This document shows positions 6,385 through 15,795 of a stretch of DNA of 50,612 bases, one piece after another. The stretch's first letter is position 1. Each line of letters starts with the position of its first letter. Location: the IMG/VR virus record IMGVR_UViG_3300023223_001138, positions 1-50,612 of that record, one strand, 5' to 3'. The notes beneath the pieces were generated by a model that was not told the origin of the DNA, did no database searches, and saw only the letters and a program-made list of their open reading frames with translations. The stretch is from a virus. The position numbers and the translations under genes were made by a program.

Positions 6385-6395
6385 TATGTTAAAGC
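6385..6395 (+). promoter_or_regulatory. Leaderless promoter element
   Basis: TTTCGTATGTTAAAGC ends directly before the ATG at 6396; TATGTT is at 6385-6390, then 5 nt. It shares the G before TATG and the C before ATG with most other copies. Confidence 0.5.
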
Positions 6396-6623
6396 ATGAT
6401 GATCACAGTTTGTGCTGAGTGCAAACAAGCTTCTTGTTGGCATGGTGTTTTTATGTGCTGGAAATCAGCTAACGCTGACACCGTCGAAATGAGCGTCAAG
6501 CAACTCACAGAGCTCGCACTAGAGCACCCGGACAACTGGGATATTTGTGAGGATCACGGCGTCGCTCGAGACGTTATGGGCGGTTGTGGGTGCCCTAAGG
6601 CATTGCCACGTCCTCCACGATAG
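6396..6623 (+). CDS. Small Cys-rich protein, probably metal binding, 75 aa
   Basis: The N-terminus CAECKQASCWHGVFMC and the C-terminus CEDHGVARDVMGGCGCPKA each hold a cluster of Cys and His, a common layout for small phage zinc proteins. The middle is one amphipathic helix (SVKQLTELALEHPDNWDI). It has its own leaderless promoter element and no ribosome site. Its last 29 bp overlap the 3' end of the leftward fibre-like gene in convergent orientation. The function is unknown. Confidence 0.6.
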   Translation: MMITVCAECKQASCWHGVFMCWKSANADTVEMSVKQLTELALEHPDNWDICEDHGVARDVMGGCGCPKALPRPPR

Positions 6624-8733
6624 ACTCGCCCGCTACATCAATGTCTTCAGTCGCCTCAACCGCGAAAATGCAGAACTTGATCGCGGCGGCGGGATTCGTT
6701 ATCCATTGAATCGTTGATATTTGCGCGAGTGTCGTGATTCGACCTACAAGAGTGCTCGATCCTGAAACAGAGCTACAGTCTACCGCATCGAGTGTGGACA
6801 CAAGCTGCTCTGGCAACGTTGGAGACGTGGCAGGAAGCTGTCTGATACTCTTACAGCCCTGATTGAGTGGCAAGGCCGCACCCTGAGACCAACGAGCACC
6901 TAGAGCCCCGCCCGCGGGCCCGTCATCAGTTCGCGCGCATGTCACGATCCCAAGTAGTCCAGGCTCGAAGCCCACATCAGGCAACGGTTCACTAGTGCCA
7001 TTAACGCCACCGGATTCTTTAGTGAAATCACCGACAAAGAATCCCATGCCAGGCAACTTGAAAGCGAGGATATGCGCGTAATCACCGTCTGTTCCGGACC
7101 ACGTGATGCCGTCCGCCGTGAAACTCGTTACAGACATGATCCAATTAATCGTGGATCCGCTGATTTGAGCGAGAAGCGATCCAGGAATCAGGGCACAGTT
7201 CTTATTCGTGTCTTGCTGATTGTTAGCCATCAGCCACTGGTCACCCGCCGCTCCTGGATTCTTCGCGACGCCAAAGCACGTTAGGGCAAAAGTGGAGTCC
7301 GATACACTGCCGGAAGGCAAGCCATTAGTCATTGCGATGACGCCGTCGGCCTCAAACCCGAAACCCGAAACCGAGCCGTCATTGATCTCAACAGCCTTTA
7401 GTGCTGATTGAACTGAGAGCCCGCCAAAGATCGTGATCTGAAGGAACACTCCCGGTGTATTGACGATGAAATCGATATCCAATCCGACGTCCGTCATAAC
7501 GGGAGTGCCTCGGACTAGATCGGCTGCTCCACCGTCACCACCACTCATTACGATTAGCGAGCCTATGCCGTTAGATCGTTTGCGCTGGTAGGCCTCAAAA
7601 GGCGATACCTGTGCGCCCGCACACATGCCCATCGAAGTGTTCCCTGACACGAAACAGATGCACGAAACAGAGCCTGACTCAAGAGTGTTTAGGGCCGTGT
7701 TCGCTGTAGCTCGAATGATTGCAAAGGAAGGCGCGTCAAATTCCACATCAACAACTACGTTGACAACGCCAGTTGTGCCATCGGTTGTGTAAATGCGTGA
7801 TGTGTAATGAGTGTCTCGAGACTGTATATTAATGGCGAAAGCTGAAGAAATCAGTTCAGATCCGCCACCTGCGTCCGATAGAACAAACAAGAATCGAGCG
7901 CCTTCGCCAACGGTTCCAAGATTAATGAAATCCCAGTTGAGAGTACTTGTAGTGACCCCACTAATCTGTTGAATCTGTTTATTCGCAGTCGCGAAGATAG
8001 TGCTATCTGCAACATAGAGAGCTGTGATACCTGTAGTGAACAGATCAACTCCATTGACTGCCAAGTTGAGGTTGTCAGGCTCAACTTCATTTCCTCCGTC
8101 TACGTCGTTAATAACAGGTGCTAAAGGTGCGGGTGCTTCAAAAAAAGAAGCAAGCGTAACCGCAAAAGCAGACGATCCATTGAACGTCCAAGCGAACTGA
8201 CCCGACGCTTCAGACGGCACGATGTGAGCCGCTGCGTGCGTCACGGCATCATCGCCACCGGGACTGACAACATTGCCGTCAATCACCATCGTAGCGGAGC
8301 CGGATGGAGTGAGACGCGAACTAAGCGTCAAGCAACTAACTGCGAAATCAGTCGCGTCTTTTACAACGGTTCTAGTGCTAGATGAGGTGCCTGAAATGAG
8401 GTTTGCTGAATCAATCGCGTGCACAGATCCCGTTTGCAAAATACCTTCCACAGCATAGACGGTCATTCCTCGACCTTGATTGTTGTGATTAGGTGAAGGT
8501 ATTTGCTCAAACGTAACTGACGCACTCACCAGGTCGCCAGCGGCTAGCCAATAGATTCCACTGAAGCCCTCACCGAAACCCCCAAGCGCGGGATCTTCAA
8601 AGACTGCCAAGGTCATCGGCACAGCGTCGGCCTCATTTGTATTGGACGAGAACGTGCTCAAAATGGAGCGAACCGATGTGCAAACAATGTACATCACGTC
8701 GTTGCCCGTTAAATTGGACAACGTCGCGGTCAT
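6595..8733 (-). CDS. Putative virion protein, tail fibre or appendage, 712 aa
   Basis: This is the last gene of the leftward tail module. The sequence is rich in Ser, Thr, Gly, Val and Asp with alternating beta strands and few charged helices, as in extended beta-structured tail appendages. Two or three segments look related to each other (for example GNDVMYIVCTSVRSIL, LESGSVSCICFVSG, SVSDSTFALTCFGVAKN and LLGIVTCARTDDGPAGGALGARW), suggesting repeated beta domains. No enzyme motif is visible. The ATG at 8733 has no obvious ribosome site. The assignment rests on position and composition. Confidence 0.6.
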   Translation of the reverse strand: MTATLSNLTGNDVMYIVCTSVRSILSTFSSNTNEADAVPMTLAVFEDPALGGFGEGFSGIYWLAAGDLVSASVTFEQIPSPNHNNQGRGMTVYAVEGILQTGSVHAIDSANLISGTSSSTRTVVKDATDFAVSCLTLSSRLTPSGSATMVIDGNVVSPGGDDAVTHAAAHIVPSEASGQFAWTFNGSSAFAVTLASFFEAPAPLAPVINDVDGGNEVEPDNLNLAVNGVDLFTTGITALYVADSTIFATANKQIQQISGVTTSTLNWDFINLGTVGEGARFLFVLSDAGGGSELISSAFAINIQSRDTHYTSRIYTTDGTTGVVNVVVDVEFDAPSFAIIRATANTALNTLESGSVSCICFVSGNTSMGMCAGAQVSPFEAYQRKRSNGIGSLIVMSGGDGGAADLVRGTPVMTDVGLDIDFIVNTPGVFLQITIFGGLSVQSALKAVEINDGSVSGFGFEADGVIAMTNGLPSGSVSDSTFALTCFGVAKNPGAAGDQWLMANNQQDTNKNCALIPGSLLAQISGSTINWIMSVTSFTADGITWSGTDGDYAHILAFKLPGMGFFVGDFTKESGGVNGTSEPLPDVGFEPGLLGIVTCARTDDGPAGGALGARWSQGAALPLNQGCKSIRQLPATSPTLPEQLVSTLDAVDCSSVSGSSTLVGRITTLAQISTIQWITNPAAAIKFCIFAVEATEDIDVAGESIVEDVAMP

Positions 8734-8767
8734 TGGAGGCGGACTAGATCAAGAATATTCCAAGACA

Positions 8768-9277
8768 TTACGCTACAGCTCTAGGGGCTCGTTTCCCCAT
8801 TAGTTTCTCACTGTCTGTTACCACAATTGGACTGCTCACGAAACTCAAAGTCAGCAACTCTATTTGAAGATCAGGATCATCGCCATTATCATGAATGGTG
8901 TCTGAGTAGCTAGAAAACGACCCGTTATTCAAACGAAAGGATGTTTCCACTCCACCGCTCTCAGTGAGTTGAAAGATTTCAATCTTCTGAATATTCAAGA
9001 TGTCGAAACCCTGCAAAGCGGCCGTCTCTCCAAACTTTCGAAGCCTTGAGATAATGAGAGTGTTCCCCGTCTGAGTCGATGGCAAAGCAGGATCAATGTA
9101 GTTCACGAAATCTAAACGATCGAACCTGAAATACTCGCCCAACACCGTTGACTCAGACACGAGAACCGTGTCCGCTCTCAAAGATTGCGTGGACACTTCC
9201 GAGTCTAGAAAAGGAGACGAATCGAACACGATATCATCTCCGCCGTTGACATAAACAACGATTCTAATGTCATGCAT
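8768..9277 (-). CDS. Hypothetical structural protein, 169 aa
   Basis: Beta-rich and acidic, with no Cys and no membrane segment. It begins 2 bp after the DUF2793-like gene ends, with GAGG upstream of its ATG, so it is translated in the same tail operon. The sequence EIFQLTESGGVETSFRLNNGSFSSYS suggests beta hairpins. It is possibly a small tail-tip or fibre-associated protein; no family is recognised. Confidence 0.55.
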   Translation of the reverse strand: MHDIRIVVYVNGGDDIVFDSSPFLDSEVSTQSLRADTVLVSESTVLGEYFRFDRLDFVNYIDPALPSTQTGNTLIISRLRKFGETAALQGFDILNIQKIEIFQLTESGGVETSFRLNNGSFSSYSDTIHDNGDDPDLQIELLTLSFVSSPIVVTDSEKLMGKRAPRAVA

Positions 9278-9279
9278 GA

Positions 9280-11526
9280 TTAGGTGAACCTCACATGCAA
9301 GTAAAGTTTTTTGCGCTTGCTAAGTGTTCCAATCGGGAACGTGCCTAGAAAAGTAGTGTTTGCCACGAAAATATCATTAGCAGAGAACGCCACAGGGGAT
9401 CCAGGTACCAACACCCCACTGTTAGCAGCGCCAACTAGAGACACAACACCCACAGACACCAGACTAGCTAGGTTAGGACCCTTGAACAATTCTACTGAAA
9501 AAGTACCGCCTGCTACCTCTGTAAGCACTCCAGGTATGATGTAGAGTTCTTCGATCTGGCCCGCGGTTCTAGGAGAGAACTGAGTTCCGGTGTTCGCTTC
9601 GACCACATGAGGCGCTACAATTGTGAGGACCACTGATCTTTGAACACTTGTGGTCGGGCTACCGCTACCACCTCCGCCACCAATTGATCCCGCTGCATTC
9701 AACTCGAAAAAAGTAGCGTCATTTAAATCGGAAATACTTTTTGGAATATCAATCGCGTATCTAGGTAACCAAGGCTTGTTCAAAAGTATTTTGACAGATT
9801 GGATCTCTTCAGTAGCAGTGCTATTTGATGGGTTATACTCAACTTGCGTGTATTGAACAGCAGTACGGCCATCAGGATCACGGTAGATGATGTTTAGCGT
9901 GTTGCGGTTGTTGGCCATTGTGGACAAACCTCCCGCACCATCATCTCGTTGCAAAACGTCTATGTCTGTCTCAGGCGACGTGACTAACTGTGGTGAACCT
10001 GTACCGTCATCCTGAAAATGAATGAAGTTAATATCAGTGTCTAGCGCTTGGGATTTCGTATTGGGATTTCGGCGATTCAAAGCCGTGCCATCGCGATTGA
10101 TCTCAGGTGAGAACATCGCTCCAGCAGTGACCTCAAGTCCTAATGCGTTAACAGTGTCCCGGGAGTAATCATTTCCGCCAGCGTTGAACAGTCCTGCGAT
10201 TCGCAGTAAATCCTGATTCGCTTGCCAGCCCTCATACAGAGCTGTACCTATAGGGTAAAGCCTAGTTACGGATCCTGTTTCGTGTGTCGCAACAGCTACA
10301 TAAATACGCGAACGCTCTTCTTCAAGAGTAGGCTTAGTGATTTGTTGCTGAAGTAGACCGCCAGAATCGACATAAAAGAACGTTGCGAACGCTGTTGCAA
10401 CGGCGGTTACAGTTACAGTGACATAGGGTCCCGCCGCGACCGGCGTTTGAGTTGGGTCTGTCTCACTCGTCGCATTGTCAGTAATGAGACCCTCACCCGA
10501 TCCTAGAGAAATCGTCGTTGCTGCGAAACCTGTAGGCTGCCAACCGAAAAAGAGGCCCGTCATGGATCCCTCAGAACGAGAACTGATATGCCTCACCCAC
10601 TCTGACGAGCCGTCTGTCTTAGGCTGCAAGGTCTCGTATTTTGCAGTTGAGCCCGCGGCCTGCGTATTTAGAGGCAGGGCATCGGCTTGTCCAAACTGAT
10701 GACGCGTTGTCGCGTGATTGGGCAAAGGTCCCATCACTAGAGCGTTGCCGCCCGCGGACTTTAGAACTTCATCTACATTGATCGCACCTGTTCGGAGATT
10801 CTCTACTGTAACTGTGTCAGAGCCTCCTAAAGAGTGATCCGCCGCATGAGGACCTCCGCCTCCACCACCGGCTCCTGCACCCGTGTGGAAGATTTGAGTA
10901 GGCTTTGCGGAAGCGCAGGATGGTCCGATGAACCCAAAGTGATCGATATCCGCGCCAACGGCTCCCGTGTCCAGATCTCCACCGTTAAGATCGATCCACT
11001 CGCCCGGTTCAAAATGAACTTCGAGACTGCTCGCGTTTTGCTCAAAAAAGATCGTATAGAGCCGCCCCGCTTTCATGTTTATTGGGGCTTTGAGTTCATT
11101 GCTAGCGAGAGTCAGGACAACGTACGCTGTCGCGCCTAGAGCGACATCCCAAACGATATTGCCCGATCCATCAGGCACAATTGTTTGACACCCATCCCAC
11201 GCTGCGAGAGCTCCGTTGGAATCCACTCCGACGAGCATGTCTTCGTCCTCGATCAAGAACGTCATGCCCACCTTCGGCACCATCACGATCCAGGAGTTCA
11301 GCCAAACGACTAAATTGCCATCGAGCGTGTCCCACAAACCCGTCCCGCCTGTAGCGACGAGATAGGCGTCAAAATCAGAAGGTGACCCAGGCGGGACTGA
11401 TAATACTCGGCTCTTTATCGTGCCGTGAGCGGTCTTCTGACGAGCTATCAGCTCGTTGTAAATCATCTCAGCTTGAGGCGTGCCATCAATGAGAAATCTG
11501 GAATCGTAATAAGGATCGTTTGCCAT
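9280..11526 (-). CDS. DUF2793-like tail/fibre protein, 748 aa
   Basis: Residues about 25-130 show the DUF2793 pattern: helix YNELIARQKTAHGTIKSRVLSVPPGSP, then AYLVATGGTGLWDTLDGNLVVWLNSWIVMVPKVG and a closing ALAAWDG. Such domains are common in distal tail proteins of phages and gene transfer agents. The middle contains GAGAGGGGGGP and HAADHSLGGSD, typical of fibre linkers. The C-terminus (from VQRSVVLTIVAPHV) is a beta domain. It follows the gpJ-like hub by 7 bp. It is probably a receptor-contacting or baseplate-extension protein. Confidence 0.65.
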   Translation of the reverse strand: MANDPYYDSRFLIDGTPQAEMIYNELIARQKTAHGTIKSRVLSVPPGSPSDFDAYLVATGGTGLWDTLDGNLVVWLNSWIVMVPKVGMTFLIEDEDMLVGVDSNGALAAWDGCQTIVPDGSGNIVWDVALGATAYVVLTLASNELKAPINMKAGRLYTIFFEQNASSLEVHFEPGEWIDLNGGDLDTGAVGADIDHFGFIGPSCASAKPTQIFHTGAGAGGGGGGPHAADHSLGGSDTVTVENLRTGAINVDEVLKSAGGNALVMGPLPNHATTRHQFGQADALPLNTQAAGSTAKYETLQPKTDGSSEWVRHISSRSEGSMTGLFFGWQPTGFAATTISLGSGEGLITDNATSETDPTQTPVAAGPYVTVTVTAVATAFATFFYVDSGGLLQQQITKPTLEEERSRIYVAVATHETGSVTRLYPIGTALYEGWQANQDLLRIAGLFNAGGNDYSRDTVNALGLEVTAGAMFSPEINRDGTALNRRNPNTKSQALDTDINFIHFQDDGTGSPQLVTSPETDIDVLQRDDGAGGLSTMANNRNTLNIIYRDPDGRTAVQYTQVEYNPSNSTATEEIQSVKILLNKPWLPRYAIDIPKSISDLNDATFFELNAAGSIGGGGGSGSPTTSVQRSVVLTIVAPHVVEANTGTQFSPRTAGQIEELYIIPGVLTEVAGGTFSVELFKGPNLASLVSVGVVSLVGAANSGVLVPGSPVAFSANDIFVANTTFLGTFPIGTLSKRKKLYLHVRFT

Positions 11527-11533
11527 GATGAAC

Positions 11534-14443
11534 CTACGCTATGACTGAGCAATCCGCGGATGCGAATCGAACTCCGTTACCCTGAATGCAAAAAGTTCTG
11601 AGTCGCCCTGTGCCAATCGATGTACTGTCTCGCCGTATATCGAACTTGAGCCACTCAGACGGAACATTGGGATCAAACCCGTTCTGTTCCGCGTCTGTGA
11701 TCTGTTCCGCACGCGTGTATGAGAACACGATTTGAGAATTAGCAGCGAAACAACCCGCGACGGTCCTGACCTCAACCCACTCATCTTGCGCGATGTTGGG
11801 TCGAAAAATGATGCACTTGAAACTCAGGGCGTCTGTTTCAATTGGCGGCTCTACAGTTGGAACGGGAAAGACACCGCTGAAAATTCTAAATGGCACTCGA
11901 GTTCTAGACGTGCACCATAGACAAACATCAGAACTATTCTTTCGAATCGCCCACACGCCATGCACTGAAAACGGCTTGAGGCTCTGCGCTATCGGTTTTA
12001 ACTGCGCATCGCTGCCAATGCCCTGGTCTTCAACAGATCGACCCGAAGGAACCGCTCTAACCGTTCGCTGATTGTTGAAAGCGCTAGGCTCTAAATCGAA
12101 GAACGTCGCGCCCTTAGCTATGAAAAGCATCACGAAACTTGCGCCGATAGGTGATTGTCTCTCACTAAACACTTCAGTGTTTCGACGACCGCGAATCAAA
12201 CCTGACAGGGTGTAGCTGTTTGAATCAATCAGAGTTGCAGTCTGAAATCCTAGAATCTCACCTCCAATGAGACACCAGTTTGTTCCACCCGCAACTTGCT
12301 CCTCATTGGAGTTGTCCAGCATTCCAAACCCATCCATAACTACATCTACAGTACCCGTGTAGTCCCAAAAATAGGGACTAGCAGGCGGAAGACGTGTTGT
12401 CACCCTGCCCGTAACGCCTGGAATAGAGAACGATGACTCTAGATCCCATAGGATTTGATCGTTTGAAGAGAACAGTGTGCCGCCCGGAAATCCAAAAGCG
12501 CCTTGGCTTGTTCTGACAGCGACCGTAATCCCAAAAGTTTGAGCTTCGACAGAAGTCAAAGGAGGAATATCGAGCACGATCGGGCTCATAAATGGGGGGA
12601 AAGGCAACCCTAACGGAGCCTCAGGAAGCGTGTACGACCCCCCTGTTTGCACATAGATTGATGAGTCGTCTAACTGTGCTTCGACCTTCATCAGTCCCTG
12701 TGAACCCCTATCAACCTTCACAAGACGGCATTGGACTAGAGAGCCGTTCGGCAGTGTGACTAAAGCGCGATCACCTGGAATAAGATTTGAATAACTGGGT
12801 GGAAGTGAGAACGCGATCCGATCGTGACGCAAAATCAAAGCCCATAAAATGACTCTGATTCTGGCGTCTGCTTCAGTCTGAAGCATTGTCACCGATACTG
12901 TGAGCTTTTGCTGATTGCGTACCGCGGATTGAACAACGGAATAACTGACCGTACCTGGTAGAAATACGTCTAAATTATCATTTCCGTGCCCTACGATATA
13001 ATCTAGAATTATCTCTTGCGGGAGGTCTTCTTTTGTTGCTCGAGTGATTTGAGCACCTAGCGGTCCCTGTTGACCAAAATCACTCGCACCCAAATCTTTA
13101 GCGGGAATAGTTACGGTCTGAGTGTCAACTCTAGGAAGTATCTGAAGGCTAGGTTGTGGGGTGACTCCTCCAGGAGCGATGACCGAGACCTCCTGCATCT
13201 CGAGATCATACAAGAGCAACAGCTGATCCATCATTTCAGAGGGTGCGGAAGGTCCAATTAAGAACAAGCCTCGCGTTTTGATGTTCGCTGAAACAAGCCG
13301 GCTAACGTCAAGCCAACTCAAATCAAAGCCCTCTGTACGAGCCACTAACGCTATCATGACGTCCTCAATAGGCTTAGGTCCCTCAACCTCCTCAACCCAC
13401 GCTTCAAAAGCAGGCAGGGTGCCCGCCCACTTCGTCATGTTGAATTGGGTAAGAACGCAATACGTTGTTCCACGAAAAGCGGGAACTTGACCACTGCCCA
13501 CATGCGATTCGAGAAGTGGATCCGGTTGCTGTAAATCGTTGCCGTCGTAGCAGGTAATCTCATCAAAGTAGGGCGAAAACGGATCAACAATTATTTGTTC
13601 GAAAGTAACAACGATGTTGTTCTGAGGCGTTCCAGGATCACAGCCTGTGCCCGCAATCGGATCACAAAATGAGGAGTCAATACCTACAATGTCATCATAT
13701 TGTGGTGTGCACTTAATAACGATTAACTCATAAACAGTTAAACCCCCACTCTCATGCGATCCCGCCCCCTGAAGTTCAAACGTGCCGGCGTTATTAGCAA
13801 ACAATCCCGGACCTGAGATTGTTACAGGCTGATTTGATTGTAAAAAACTGAATTGCTCTACAAATGTCGCCCCAACTTCGCTACTAAAAAACCTATATAT
13901 GATTCTCTCAGCAACAATTCTCTCAGACGCTAAACCATCAGGCGTGTTGCATAGAGGTGGTGATTCCCCCTCAACATCGAAAATGCCCCATTCAGTAATA
14001 GGCTCAACATTGCACTCTCCTGTGCCTGTAATGAGTTGATCGCCTCCAATAAATATTAACTCACCGCTGGCCCAAATCTTTTTGATTTCGCCAAAGGTTT
14101 GATTTCGACACCACCCAATCGCGACATCTGACTTGAACTCAAAAGCGGTGTGATTCGCGCCCTTTCCTTTCGAGCTATCTTGCTCGGACGTCTGAAACAC
14201 GTCCGACATGAAGATGATTTGTCCGGGGACCCTTACGTCACCGCCCTGAATCCAGGGCGCTCCGAGACCCTCATCGGCGTTTGGGTGGCGAAGTATGTCC
14301 GGTGGTTGAGGGCTCGGAAGCTGAGACCTCTGGATCGCGTTGATCACCAGCGTGTCGATTACCGCGCCCACTGCCGCCCCGATGATCGCCGCTCCCGGGA
14401 CTGGGATCGCCGCTCCTACTACTCCTAGAACTAGAGATGCCAT
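11534..14443 (-). CDS. Central tail hub / tail tip protein, gpJ-like
   Basis: This is the 969-aa protein expected after NlpC/P60 in this tail type. The N-terminus (MASLVLGVVGAAIPVPGAAIIGAAVGAVIDTLV) is the Gly/Ala-rich start typical of this family. It is followed by PNADEGLGAPWIQGGDVRVPGQIIFMSD and the segment HTAFEFKSDVAIGWC. A long middle with AFRGTTYCVLTQFNMTKW and VEGPKPIEDVMIALV matches the hub domains of PF13550-like tail proteins. The C-terminal half is beta-rich with fibronectin-like appearance. It plugs the tail end and contacts the host. Its first 173 bp overlap the end of the peptidase gene. Confidence 0.75.
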   Translation of the reverse strand: MASLVLGVVGAAIPVPGAAIIGAAVGAVIDTLVINAIQRSQLPSPQPPDILRHPNADEGLGAPWIQGGDVRVPGQIIFMSDVFQTSEQDSSKGKGANHTAFEFKSDVAIGWCRNQTFGEIKKIWASGELIFIGGDQLITGTGECNVEPITEWGIFDVEGESPPLCNTPDGLASERIVAERIIYRFFSSEVGATFVEQFSFLQSNQPVTISGPGLFANNAGTFELQGAGSHESGGLTVYELIVIKCTPQYDDIVGIDSSFCDPIAGTGCDPGTPQNNIVVTFEQIIVDPFSPYFDEITCYDGNDLQQPDPLLESHVGSGQVPAFRGTTYCVLTQFNMTKWAGTLPAFEAWVEEVEGPKPIEDVMIALVARTEGFDLSWLDVSRLVSANIKTRGLFLIGPSAPSEMMDQLLLLYDLEMQEVSVIAPGGVTPQPSLQILPRVDTQTVTIPAKDLGASDFGQQGPLGAQITRATKEDLPQEIILDYIVGHGNDNLDVFLPGTVSYSVVQSAVRNQQKLTVSVTMLQTEADARIRVILWALILRHDRIAFSLPPSYSNLIPGDRALVTLPNGSLVQCRLVKVDRGSQGLMKVEAQLDDSSIYVQTGGSYTLPEAPLGLPFPPFMSPIVLDIPPLTSVEAQTFGITVAVRTSQGAFGFPGGTLFSSNDQILWDLESSFSIPGVTGRVTTRLPPASPYFWDYTGTVDVVMDGFGMLDNSNEEQVAGGTNWCLIGGEILGFQTATLIDSNSYTLSGLIRGRRNTEVFSERQSPIGASFVMLFIAKGATFFDLEPSAFNNQRTVRAVPSGRSVEDQGIGSDAQLKPIAQSLKPFSVHGVWAIRKNSSDVCLWCTSRTRVPFRIFSGVFPVPTVEPPIETDALSFKCIIFRPNIAQDEWVEVRTVAGCFAANSQIVFSYTRAEQITDAEQNGFDPNVPSEWLKFDIRRDSTSIGTGRLRTFCIQGNGVRFASADCSVIA

Positions 14444-14924
14444 CTACTGATAACTCGTTTTCTTTTATCTGGTGATTAGGAGTGGGGCCGGTTCTGAGAT
14501 CGAACGCTGCGAAAATGCGCTTAGACCAGTATGGCCCAAGTGTTGTCCTAACAACACCCTTAGCTTCGGGATAGGCGTGTATGATCCGGCGACCTTCCCA
14601 AATCGCTATGTGTTGAGGGATAAGGCGTTGCCGCACCCAAAAAAGGTAGACGGATGCAATCTGAACTTGATCGACAGGAATCTCATTGAGACTCGCGCGT
14701 AAGTGCCGATAAACCCGCATTCCATAGGCGTGATGTCTCGAGTAACTAATGTATTCAGGGAAATACAGACCGCACGATTCGAGCACGTGCCAGATAAGAC
14801 CAGCGCAATCCATACCCGCATATTTCGTCCGCTGATTGAGATGAAAGGGTGTTCCTATACATGAGGCGGCCTCATGTATAACGCGCTGGCGCGTGTTAGC
14901 TGACAGAGATGCCACGCCGTGCAC
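14271..14924 (-). CDS. NlpC/P60-type tail peptidase
   Basis: Tail-tip cysteine peptidase that probably opens peptidoglycan during entry. With the chosen start the catalytic Cys is in GMDCAGLIWHV and the His in LIPQHIAIWEG, followed by RIIHAYPEAKGVV, as in NlpC/P60. The GTG at 14924 is preceded by a perfect AGGAGG at 5 nt; a GTG at 14951 is possible but has a poorer site. The last 58 codons, from about SVDGISSSRSSRSG onward, are low-complexity and lie inside the next gene in another frame, an unusually long overlap. The enzymatic domain ends before it. The gene sits between DUF2163 and the hub, the standard order. Confidence 0.85.
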   Translation of the reverse strand: MHGVASLSANTRQRVIHEAASCIGTPFHLNQRTKYAGMDCAGLIWHVLESCGLYFPEYISYSRHHAYGMRVYRHLRASLNEIPVDQVQIASVYLFWVRQRLIPQHIAIWEGRRIIHAYPEAKGVVRTTLGPYWSKRIFAAFDLRTGPTPNHQIKENELSVDGISSSRSSRSGDPSPGSGDHRGGSGRGNRHAGDQRDPEVSASEPSTTGHTSPPKRR

Positions 14925-15795
14925 GGTCGCCTCCTGGAATAAATGGCTCACCTTGAAAGTTTATCAGATTGTCATAGCGTGTCGTGCAATGACCATCATG
15001 AATATGGTCGCAACCGGGTCTCAAAATAACCTGTTCTGCAACGGTCATAGGAAAGGGTGTTCCCGTTTGGAGGATCACGTCGCCGACGGGAGTATTGAAA
15101 GCGTAGGATTTAATAACAGCAGTGAACCCATACATTTGAGACGTTGGCGAGTTGAAAAATATTACGCCGTCATTTCCGTAGGTGTTCTCAGTCCAAAGCG
15201 GATTAACGACAGTGAACGTGAATCGGAAGCTGTCATCAACGACCGTTAAAATAGGAACGATTTCTTCAAACTGTCCGGGAGCTAAATTGCATTTACCGTT
15301 CCCCTGAGAGAACAAGGGTATTCGGCACATGGGTCCCCAAGCATCTCCTACAGGGCGTTGCAGTAAGGATGTGAGACCGCCGATATCAGCCGTCCACTGT
15401 GCTCCATCAAAGCTCACTTGACGAATAAAATACGTTGTATGGTCGATAGCTCCCTGAAAAGGAATGCGGTAATCAACTAGATACTCGTCCACTCTTGCGT
15501 TTTGAAATAAACCCTTCTCAAGCATCTCAAACGTGATTTCATTTGACGAAACGATTCCGCGGGCGTCTTTGTTTGTTGCTTTTAGATTCTCTTCGCGACG
15601 AATCGCACTAGAATCCATTGAAGACATGGCTTTGTAAATCGTATCGTCAAACAACAACAAATCTTCCGTGTGATCTGTCAGGCGAAAAATGACGTTGTTG
15701 ACAGCTGTCAACTGGATTTTCCAGCAACGCGCGCGGAAGTGTAGACACGTTTCCGTGACCTGACTCCTTAGAACTCCCGGGATTGAAAAGGTCAT
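14896..15795 (-). CDS. DUF2163-family distal tail protein
   Basis: Recognisable features in order are CWKIQLTAVNNVIFRLTDHTEDLLL near residue 24, then EITFEMLEKGLFQNARVDEYLVDYRI. After these come WTADIGGLTSLLQRPVGDAWGPMCRIPLFSQGNGKC and a C-terminal GCDHIHDGHCTTRYDN. This is the TIGR02218/DUF2163 layout with its conserved Cys positions. These proteins sit between the DUF2460 protein and the NlpC/P60 peptidase at the tail tip in lambda-like tails and gene transfer agents. The start overlaps the upstream stop as ATGA with TAGGAG just before. Length 299 aa is normal. Confidence 0.85.
   Translation of the reverse strand: MTFSIPGVLRSQVTETCLHFRARCWKIQLTAVNNVIFRLTDHTEDLLLFDDTIYKAMSSMDSSAIRREENLKATNKDARGIVSSNEITFEMLEKGLFQNARVDEYLVDYRIPFQGAIDHTTYFIRQVSFDGAQWTADIGGLTSLLQRPVGDAWGPMCRIPLFSQGNGKCNLAPGQFEEIVPILTVVDDSFRFTFTVVNPLWTENTYGNDGVIFFNSPTSQMYGFTAVIKSYAFNTPVGDVILQTGTPFPMTVAEQVILRPGCDHIHDGHCTTRYDNLINFQGEPFIPGGDRARRGISVS

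Larger units (their letters stand above)
5977..6395. other. Intergenic stretch between lysis operon and small Cys-rich gene
   Basis: About 420 bp contain no convincing protein gene. The first half holds the two tRNA-like elements and the end holds a hairpin and a promoter element. Between about 6200 and 6340 I see no structure I can name. An open frame on the reverse strand crosses the whole stretch but lacks a ribosome site and family resemblance. Confidence 0.4.

Noticed and set aside
6141-6443. Leftward 100-codon open frame
   Set aside because: It covers the tRNA-like relic in antisense, has no ribosome site or promoter element, and its end looks like translated reverse-complement tRNA.
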